A DNA stretch of 64,000 nucleotides from Orobanche coerulescens. Taxonomy: Eukaryota; Streptophyta; Magnoliopsida; Lamiales; Orobanchaceae. The stretch covers positions 14,555,001-14,619,000 of the forward strand of contig CM065804.1 in NCBI GenBank assembly GCA_033398695.1, read 5' to 3'. The translations under genes and the position numbers were made by a program. Below, in pieces: positions 56,576-64,000 of the stretch. The notes beneath the pieces were generated by a model, which did no database searches, was not told the DNA's origin, and worked only from the letters and a program-made list of their open reading frames with translations. Numbering within the stretch: the stretch's first letter is position 1; each line of letters begins with the position of its first letter.

Positions 56576-57035
56576 TGTTGGAGCAATATGGTATATGCGT
56601 CGTTCTGCGGAAGCGTAAATAAAGGTGCGGAAAATAAATCGACACAGGATTTATAGAGGTTTGGCCAAACGTGTCTACATCCTCTCTCGGTATCTTTTTC
56701 TATAGGATGAAGATCAGCCTCTGCACCTCTCTTCTATCGGCCTACGGATAACTGTTAAAAGCTCGTCTTCTATCGGTCCGAGTAAACCGTTCTCTTACTT
56801 GTCTTTTTGTCGGTCCAAGTTAAACCGTTTTCCTTTTCTATTGGACAAGGAATCAAGCACTCTAGCTTTCTATCGGTACTAGCTAAACCTCACTTAGATA
56901 TCGATTGCGATTCTAACAATGCCGGATCCTTGATCCTAATAACACCGAATCCAATCGTATCTTTTCTTTTTCTCTCGTGTATGTGTTGAATATATAAACA
57001 CTCAAACTATCTATATAAGCTCAATTACAACAACA
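56576..57035 (+). mobile_element. Possible Ty1/copia-type LTR (truncated or solo)
   Basis: 460 bp with TGTTG and CAACA at its ends. The opening tgttggagcaat, tgcggaagcg and gatttatagaggtttggcc resembles LTRs of plant copia elements, and ttctatcggtccgag-type words recur inside. The flanks (gaaga and agaat) do not match, so neither a clean solo LTR nor a full insertion is proved. No internal domain follows. Confidence 0.45.
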
Positions 57036-57038
57036 AGA

Positions 57039-57064
57039 ATATATATATATATATATATATATAT
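57039..57064. repeat. AT dinucleotide microsatellite
   Basis: An uninterrupted (AT)n run lies directly before the MULE terminus. Mutator-type elements duplicate about 9 bp on insertion, which cannot be told apart from the repeat here. Confidence 0.9.
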
Positions 57065-57239
57065 GGGAAAAGGGAAGGTGTGGCTGTCATGTACCTAAGG
57101 TTAGGTACAATACACCCCAAAACTACGTCGTTTTGATTAAAACACAATAAAATAAAATAAAAAAAGAATTCCCAGCCACCACCATCTTCATCCAGACAAT
57201 CGACCTCTTCGAGAACTGTCAACTTTTCCAGAACCCCAA

Positions 57240-57565
57240 AATCGATTGCACAGAATCGATCAAAATCGATTGCACATCATCATCGATTTCATCATCATGC
57301 TCATCACTTGAATCGATTCCAGCCTCTCAAAATCGATTTTTTGCATCATCATCTTCATCGCTCGAATCATAATCGATTACATCATCATCTGAAAATCGAT
57401 GCCATCATTGATTTAATCATCATCATCATCATTGATCGAGTCCCTGTTTTTACATAATTGTATTGAATCGAAGCTACTCAAATGGAATCACCAGGGAGTG
57501 GATTTCTAGAATCACCACTTGAATCGATTTCAATCAACACAATATCATAAATCAATTTCAATCAA
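57240..57565. repeat. ATCGAT-rich array upstream of the FAR1-type gene
   Basis: About nine ATCGAT words, most as AATCGATT or AAATCGAT, plus one-base variants (atcaatt, attgat), mixed with catcatc runs, in about 320 bp. Part of it (gaatcgatttcaatcaacaca) is duplicated at 57520-57570. 57065-57239 holds the putative terminal repeat and A/T-rich leader. Confidence 0.7.
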
Positions 57566-57690
57566 CACAACATCGAAATTGAGAAGGTATATGTTTAATT
57601 TTTTTCGTAGGAGTTAAAGATTATTAAACTTTCGGATTTGAAATCTGTTTTTAGTAAACTTTAGAATCAACACTTGTTTTTTTTCCTTAG

Positions 57691-59778
57691 GATAACATCG
57701 GTTTACAGGAGACAACCGAAACAACATGTTTAATCGAAGCCATTGATGCAAATAGTTATTTGGTCAACCATGAGGATTCAGAAAATGAATACGAGAACCA
57801 TAGTCAGGTTGATGTTAACTTTGATTTTGATGAAAATGAATTTGATGGTGAAACTATTGTTGGAAAAGTATTTGATAAGCTTGAGGATGTGTATACGTTT
57901 TACAACCGATATGCTTTTTTACATGGATTTGGTATACGGATTCATTGGGTGCATAAAAATAGGATAACGAATGAGCCTTATCGGAAAACATATGTATGCA
58001 ACAAACAAGGCTTTAAAAGTGAAAGTTGATTCGGTGTGGATATGAAGAAACGTCGAAGAGATTCAAGGACCGGGTGTGAAGCTGAGCTTCAAGTTTCAAA
58101 AATGAAAGATGGGAAATGGGTCGTTGACAAATTTAGTGATATACACAATCATGATTTCACCACCACACCAACAAAAGTGATGAAACATCGTTCTCACGCG
58201 AAATTTCACCGTCCAATGGCTTGCAAATCTCTTATGGTAAAACTTGGGCAATCTGGATTGAGACCTTCACAGATCAAAAAGGCTGTAAATGCAATTAAAT
58301 CTCCATTTGAAGCTGATGTGACTTCGAAGCAATGTGCCGATATCTTAGCTGAACAACGAAAACAATACAAAGGTAAAGAGTTTTATGGGCTTATCAAACA
58401 TTTTCAGGATAGAGCATCGGTAGACATTAACCAGTACTTTGTTGTTGATTTGTTTGAGGATGGGTCTCCTAGAAATATTTTTTGGGCTGATGGGAGGTCG
58501 AGAGATTCATATATGAAATTTGGATATGTTGTGGTTTTTGATGTGACATACATGACTAATAAATTTAAGATGCCATTTGCTCCATTTGTTGGGGTTAATC
58601 ACCATGGTCAATCAATACTTTTTGGAGGAGCATTGCTAGAAAATGAAAAGGAAGAAACATTTGAATGGTTATTTGAGAATTTCTTGAAATGCATGTTTAG
58701 CAAGTATCCAAAAGCAATTATAACCGATCAAGATAAAGCTATGGGTAATGCAATAAAGAAAGTTTTTTCAAGCACTCGACATCGATACTGTGCGTGGCAC
58801 ATTAGGAAACATGAGTTGGAGCATCTTGGATCGTTTATAGCCCGTTATAATGATTTTGAAGAAACTTATAGGAAATGGGTCAAAAGTGACACGATCGAAG
58901 AATTTGAAAGCCAGTGGGAAGTTCTATGTCATAAGTATAATTTACAAAGTAGTGAATGGATGACGAACATGTATAACCAACGAAAATTTTGGGTTAAAGC
59001 TTTCTTGAAAGATGTGTTTCTTGCTGGCATGACAACAAGCGGACGAAGTGAGAGTATTCATTCTTTTTTTGATGAATATGTTAATTCGCACACAATGTTG
59101 AATGAATTTGTAATTCAATATGATAGAGCAGTTGATTGCCGAAGGGCCGCCGAAGAAGATGAAGATTTCAAGACTATGAACTCGATACCTATTCTTTCGT
59201 CCGTTCATCCAATAGAAGCAAAAGCAGGTATATTAATTTTGTTTATCTTTATACACTTGTTCATATATTAATTTTGCATATACTATTTTTTGCAGGTAAA
59301 TTTTATACTAGAAAGATTTTTGAGCTTTTCAAGAAGGAATGGAATGAAGCAACCAATAACCTAACACACGAAACTTTGAGTAAGAGTACAGAACAAAGCA
59401 GTTATAGGGTTGGGCAAGTGAATGTTGAGAAAAAATTTTGGAGGATCGTTAAATTTTGCTTCTTGAATGAGATTGTTGCCACTTGTTCGTGTGCAAAATT
59501 TGAAACCTACGGGATTTTATGCAAACATATCTTATATGTTATGAAGAAGAAACATGTTGAAACCCTTCCTGATCACTATATTTTACCTAGGTGGACACTT
59601 AATGCTAGGTACAAGGTTGGTAACAGAGGTATCGGACTAGAAGAAATGAGCGGTGAAAGTGGAGTTAGTGCATTAAACTTATGGTGTGTTCATGTTAATT
59701 GTACTAAAGCAATCGAAGAAGCAAAGGACTCACCTGTGGAGATTAAGAGACTAAATAGTTTATTAGTCAAATTTTTAG
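57691..59778 (+). pseudogene. FAR1/MULE-type transposase, one in-frame stop and truncated C-terminus
   Basis: The family (FHY3/FAR1, derived from Mutator-like transposases) binds DNA, and as a transposase cuts and rejoins element ends in the nucleus. Exon 57691-59227 begins after ttttttttccttag, a good acceptor, so an upstream exon is likely; no in-phase ATG was found. FAR1 domain: IVGKVFDKLEDVYTFYNRYA to YVCNKQGFKSES, then TGA at 58027 in frame, then RRDSRTGCEA and the FSDIHNHDF His pair. MULE core: VVFDVTYMTNKFKMPFAPFV (first Asp), ITDQDKAMGNAI (second Asp), HRYCAWHI. A 68-bp GT-AG intron (59228-59295) precedes KFYTRKIFELFKKEW and a SWIM zinc finger (CSCAKFETYGILCKHI). The last codon and stop come from the LTR of element I. 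Confidence 0.85.
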
Positions 59779-62096
59779 TGTAATACCCGGGATTTCTGTT
59801 ATGTAATTGGAACTTGTGATATTGTAATGATTGTACTTTTGTATGAGTACTATTCTCTGTATTTCATTATCCGATGTTGTCGAGCGTATAATTTCGTATA
59901 TGTGATATAGAGATTGAAATTCTGTGCATGTAGCGCACGCTACAGGCTACGGGTAGCGTACGCTAACATGGATTTATAGCGCACGCTACCGAGTATCATT
60001 AACGCACGCTATGCGTGGTCAGATTGATCGAGACGTGCGGTAGGTGAGATCTGGCCGGGGGACCCTTGTCGGATTGTGTCGAATGAATCTGGACGGCTTT
60101 CGGGAAAAGCTGAGTCAACGCCTTAGCGCACGCTAAGTGCCGAGTACAGTTTAGACTGTGAGCCGTTGGCGCATGCTACGAACAGGGTCTAGCGCGCGCT
60201 AATAGCCATTTATTATAAATAGGACAGCATCCTATTCGAGATTTCAGTTCTCTCTACTCTCATAACCCGAACTCTGACACTTAGAACATAACTCCCTTCG
60301 TCCTAAACACTTCGTATCAACCTCCTAGTTCGAGATTGAAGATCATACATCATTGTAGATTGGTGTTCAAGCCTTCGGTGTTGGATTGCTTCATTTCATC
60401 CGTGTTCTTCACTACTTTGAGGTAGGTGATTCTTCACCAATGATTAGTAATGTTCCTAAGGAAGTTTGAATCATGTTTGGATAGCAAGTATTTCGTTTAT
60501 AATCGGTCATCACATGTTAGAAGGATACTTTTGACGTATCGGTACTAGATATCGAATGAACCTTTGAACCATCTTATTATAAGGACTCCTAAGCATGTTT
60601 AAATCGATTTATGATCAAGTAATCGGATATTACCCAGTTGATACGTTGTATACATTGGAATCATGTGTTTTGGAACGTAAGACGATGGAACTTAGATTAT
60701 TTCTTGAAGATCGTAGAGGAATTGTGATATTGAGATAACTATCCGTATATTGGTATTTCATAATCATAAATCTTCCAGAAACCTTATTAGCATGATATGC
60801 CCGAGGATAACTTGTATTATCACGGTAGAATTCATGAGTTCTTCACCATTCAACCCAGTTTTCGGTTTGCAGTATTCTGCCATGCAAGGTTAGCGCATGC
60901 TAACATGTGTGAGTTAACGTGCGCTATCGGGGTTCAGTTAACGCCCGAAACGTACGTAGCGTACGTTATGAGACCAGCCGAGTCAGACTGCCAGACCGTG
61001 GCTAGCGCACGCTAGTCTTATACGATAGCGTACGCTAACAGCCCGTCTTAGCGCACGTTACGTAGAGTACGTAGCGCGCTAAGCAATCCGCATGCATTGT
61101 TTAGTTTGAGCTTTTCGGCCGTAGGCCGAATTGTTAGGCCATTGTTCGACTTGAGATGATTTGTATATCGTTCCTTTTGTTAAGGTTCGAACTTGTTACG
61201 TTGATCGAAGGAGGCGGCCTTCGAGTGCGTCGAGAGCATTGAAGTATATCGTTCTTGCCATCTTCAAGGCAAGTATCGTGATATGTTAATATCGGTATTT
61301 TTGGAGCATGCGTATGATTATTCATGTTGTTGAACATGATATTTATTTCGTTGATTTTTTTATGATATTCGTCATATAGTGTTTATATGTTCATGTTGAT
61401 GAACATAATGATTTGGCATATGTGTATGCATGAGTTGTGTTTGTATACGTTGTACGATCTATGCTGAGGGCGCTGGATCGGATGTCCACCTCGTGTTGGT
61501 CCGACGGGATCATCTTGGGATCTAGGCTGAGGGCGCTGGATCATTGGACGGGTTATTTCCACCTCGTGTTGGTCCGACGGGATCATCTTGGGATCTATGC
61601 TGAGGGCGCTGGATCATTGGAATACCCATGCTGTGTAATGGAATCTTGTAGATTCGCATTGTCGGATTCCGGTAGCGGAAGTCCGTGTGATGTATCTTGC
61701 TATGTATTGTTGATGCATATTCGAATTGTTTAATATGATACTTGTACTAGCATCGTTTTGCTAACCTCTTCGGGGGTGGACATTTGTTTTGATGTTCTGG
61801 TAGACATGGAGCAGGGAAACAACACAAGATCGACGTAACGACGAAGGGGTTCATGATGTTTATTGTTATCGAGATTTGTTTTCTTGGTTTGGTTTCGGTA
61901 CTCGAGTACGCGTGTCTCATTGATATTAATTCGATATGGTTGTATTAATTACCCGTTGACCCAGTTGTACGTTTTCATAAACTTGAATTTTCGCAGTGAT
62001 GATGTCTTATATTTACTTTCCTTATTAATTAGCCTTGTAAATCCTTACTTAAAGGGTTTACGGCACTGTAATTATTCGAATATCTCGGGTGTTACG
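59779..62096 (+). repeat. 5' LTR of element I
   Basis: About 2.3 kb, TGTAATACCCGGG to GGGTGTTAC. Two groups of TAGCGCACGCTA-type words, at 59931-60203 and 60888-61083. The first is followed by TATAAATA at 60214. Tandem repeats with gctgagggcgctggatc and ggtccgacgggatcatc lie at about 61455-61625. No protein-like frame. Confidence 0.88.
59931..60203 (+). promoter_or_regulatory. Palindrome array upstream of TATA in I LTR
   Basis: Seven or so words of the TAGCGCACGCTA/TTAGCGCACGCTAA type; the last (CTAGCGCGCGCTAA) ends about 10 bp before TATAAATA (60214-60221). A second group of about seven lies downstream at 60888-61083. Confidence 0.75.
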
Positions 62097-62102
62097 GTAA
62101 TA

Positions 62103-62114
62103 TGGTATCGGAGC
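62103..62114 (+). other. Primer-binding site of element I
   Basis: TGGTATCGGAGC, initiator Met tRNA type with the same single difference as in element A. Confidence 0.8.
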
Positions 62115-62338
62115 TAAGATTCATGGATATCTTGGCAATGGGTTTTATTTGGGTCTGTTTACGTTATTTGATTTACGGGTCGTTTGTAACATCACCGTTC
62201 GCCAAGTCGTCATGTGGACCGTGGTTGTAAGTCTCTTAATCTCTTATACTACCGTTTTACTTAATTACTGTTTTGTGAGTATTGACGGACTTTATTTCAA
62301 AAATTTTGTTCTGTATATTGAGAAATTACGTTTACAGT

Positions 62339-64000
62339 ATGTTTAGAGGAGGACGTGGACGCGGACGCGGTCGGGGACGCGGACGTGGTAACATGAGACA
62401 TGAGGATTGCGCAACTACCCCAGAAATATCGGCTAGTCGAACTGATTCCCATTCTGGAGGGCAGCAAGGATCAGCGAATGATGACGCAAATCCTAACATG
62501 CCAGGAGTGCTTCAACAGGTGGTGGCGCAGATAAACCGGGCCAGTGTCGTTGATCGCATGCAGACGGCGATGGGACAGCAGCACCACGAGGATAACCGGG
62601 GAGACAGATGGCTTGCGGAAGTGGTTAAATTGCACCCGCCAAAATTTGACGGATCTGCTGAGGCACTTACTTGGGATCACTGGCTCAAGGAGTTGGAGAA
62701 GATATTCGCAGGTCTTAACTGTCCCGAGGACCGGAAGGTTTCCATTGCCCAGTATTTTCTAACTGGGGAGGCCTTTGATTGGTGGGAGGCTATTCGACCC
62801 GAGAATCATAATGCGGATTGGACGGAATTCAAACAAATGATGGAAGCACAGTATTGTCCTCGACCAGTTAGAGAGGCGAAGATCCGAGAGTTTTTCTCAC
62901 CACAGAGTTCGGAGGCATCTGTGACAGATGTAATTAAAACTTTCAATCATCAGCTGACTTGTGTGCGACACTTGGTCAGAACGAAGGCAGAAAAGATTTT
63001 TCATTTTGATATGCGGATGAAGCCGGAGATTCAGTAGTACATGTCCGGATTCGAGTGTACTACGTTGCGACGGTATCAAGACAAAGCGCTGGCCTACGAC
63101 ATGAAAGAGGCGGCGGTGGAGAAATCAGTAGAGGCAAAGAAGCAGAAGGTGACCGGCAGCTTTGCAGAAAACAAGAGTGGTGGGGCTCGCAAGGGCCAGT
63201 CTTCCTTTTATTCGGCTAGGAAACCTCCACATCCTTCTAGAGGCGGAAAGAAGTTCCGGACAGCATCAGCAGTTTCGGACGCATCAAAGAAATGCTACAA
63301 TTGTGGTCGAGCAGGACATATTCGACGTGATTGCCCCGCATCTTCTGTGACTTGTTACGATTGTGGGCAAGAAGGGCACCGTGCGGCCTTCTGTGGAGCC
63401 GCTACTAGATCTTTTGGTACCCGCACTCCAGCACCAGTTCCTAAGGAGATAAGTGTGAACCAGACACAGCAGAGTGGATTTCAGCAGCAGAACATTGGGA
63501 AGAGAGAGACATCCAGTGCTGGGTCCGTTCCTCCGCGCCTGCACGAAATGAGGAGATCAGACGATCAGAACACTGCTGTTGCATCAGGTACGATCCAGAT
63601 CCTTTTGCAACCAGTTAGTGTTTTATTCGATTCCGGAGCTACACATTCTTTTGTATCTTTGAACTGTGTTAATCGTTTGAAAATCTCGTGCTTAATTGAT
63701 TGTGAACCGTATATTGTGGGATTGCCGAGTGGAGAGAGAATTGTGGGAACCCTAGAGGCTAGAGATTTTCCAATATCTATAGGAGGGAGAGATTGGCCGT
63801 CGAATCTCATTGTTGTTGACATCTACGGTGACGATTTAATTCTCGGAGACGATTGGCTCAACCGTTATGGAGCTATCCTGAATTACCGAGAGAGAGTCAT
63901 TTCTATCATTGCTGATGACGGATCTGAATACTTATTCCGAGGATGGAGACCGGGAAGCTCGGGAAAATTGATCAAAGCAATGAAAGCCGTAAAATTGCTG
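62339..64000 (+). pseudogene. Gag-protease of element I (partial; one in-frame TAG)
   Basis: ATG at 62339 follows an acag splice-like edge and opens MFRGGRGRGRGRGRGRG, an Arg-Gly-rich RNA-binding start. Capsid: LHPPKFDGSAEALTWDHWLK, YFLTGEAFDWWEAIRPEN, EAQYCPRPVREAKIREFF, CVRHLVRTKAEK. TAG at 63035-63037 is the only stop seen up to the window edge. After it YMSGFECTTLRRYQDKALAY leads on in the same frame to two complete CCHC zinc knuckles (CYNCGRAGHIRRDC, CYDCGQEGHRAAFC; about 63295-63390). Protease has LFDSGATHSFVS (63625) and LILGDDWLNRYGAI (63838). RT should follow outside the window. Gag packages RNA into particles; protease matures them. Confidence 0.88.

Larger units (their letters stand above)
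57065..59778 (+). mobile_element. MULE carrying a FAR1-type transposase, 3' end cut by element I
   Basis: The left end gggaaaagggaaggtgtgg with the following ctaaggttaggtac has the look of a plant Mutator-like terminal region. The interior is a transposase gene and the sequence is far less GC-rich than its neighbours. The right terminal repeat is not in the window, because element I begins inside the last codons of the gene at 59779. Without the second terminus this could also be a displaced FAR1-family host gene. The surrounding repeats and lack of a clean start favour a transposon. Confidence 0.6.
59779..64000 (+). mobile_element. Element I: Tekay/Del-like chromovirus, right end beyond window
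   Basis: 5' LTR 59779-62096, primer site 62103, gag-protease from 62339 to the window end. Its LTR shares the tandem motif (ggtccgacgggatcat, gcgctggatc) and the palindrome word with element A, and its gag is close to A's, so the two belong to related families. It interrupts the FAR1-type gene. Confidence 0.9.

Noticed and set aside
57482..57550. ATG at 57482 as the start of the FAR1-type gene
   Set aside because: Its frame meets a TAA at 57548 before the plausible donor at 57587, and no in-phase ATG was found in the upstream exon.

Overview
The window looks like the repeat-packed DNA of a flowering plant nuclear genome. It holds nested LTR retrotransposons with plant-type primer-binding sites, a FAR1/MULE transposase gene with a short intron, and no bacterial-style operons. 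No host gene, rRNA, tRNA or CRISPR array could be supported. Almost every long reading frame is a piece of a Ty3/gypsy polyprotein; most short ones are shadows of LTR tandem repeats. All identities come from reading motifs by eye; no database search was possible.

Layout. 1-1098: 3' end of a plus-strand non-autonomous LTR element (D). 1099-9983: a greatly expanded 3' LTR of minus-strand chromovirus A, in which a 1.81 kb LTR segment is tandemly repeated. It is interrupted by a rearranged Tat-type remnant C (5335-7640) and by an unrelated solo LTR (7970-9232, target duplication gaacg). 9984-16744: body and 5' LTR of A (Tekay/Del-like, with a chromodomain relic). 16745-16950: a possible hAT-like scrap. 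From about 16951: element H (plus strand, Athila-like), whose gag gene is split into three pieces by two insertions. The first is B (19624-47037, minus strand, Tat lineage, target duplication acctc). B in turn carries E (29372-44777, plus strand, target duplication gagca). The second is chromovirus G (47454-56346, plus strand, target duplication gagat). Then come a possible copia LTR (56576-57035), an AT microsatellite, a MULE with a FAR1-type transposase (57065-59778), and chromovirus I (59779 to beyond the window), which cuts off the transposase C-terminus.

The most interesting structures are these. (1) In six LTR families, including some from different lineages, arrays of short GC-rich, mostly palindromic motifs stand just upstream of the LTR TATA box. 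The word differs by family: TTACGGCCGTAA, TTAGCGCACGCTAA, TTACGTACGTTA, GGCGATCGCC or a GTGAGCCGCGGC-like word. (2) E is a non-coding mosaic with the order LTR1-a-LTR2-b-LTR1-a-LTR2-b-LTR1, inserted as one block. (3) B carries an antisense gene with its own TATA box, three phase-consistent introns and a poly(A) signal. (4) The MULE has a dense ATCGAT array upstream of its transposase.

The order of insertion can be read directly: H before B before E, and H before G; I came after the MULE. B's two LTRs are both 900 bp and differ at few positions, so B, and E inside it, are probably fairly young. A, G and H are clearly decayed.
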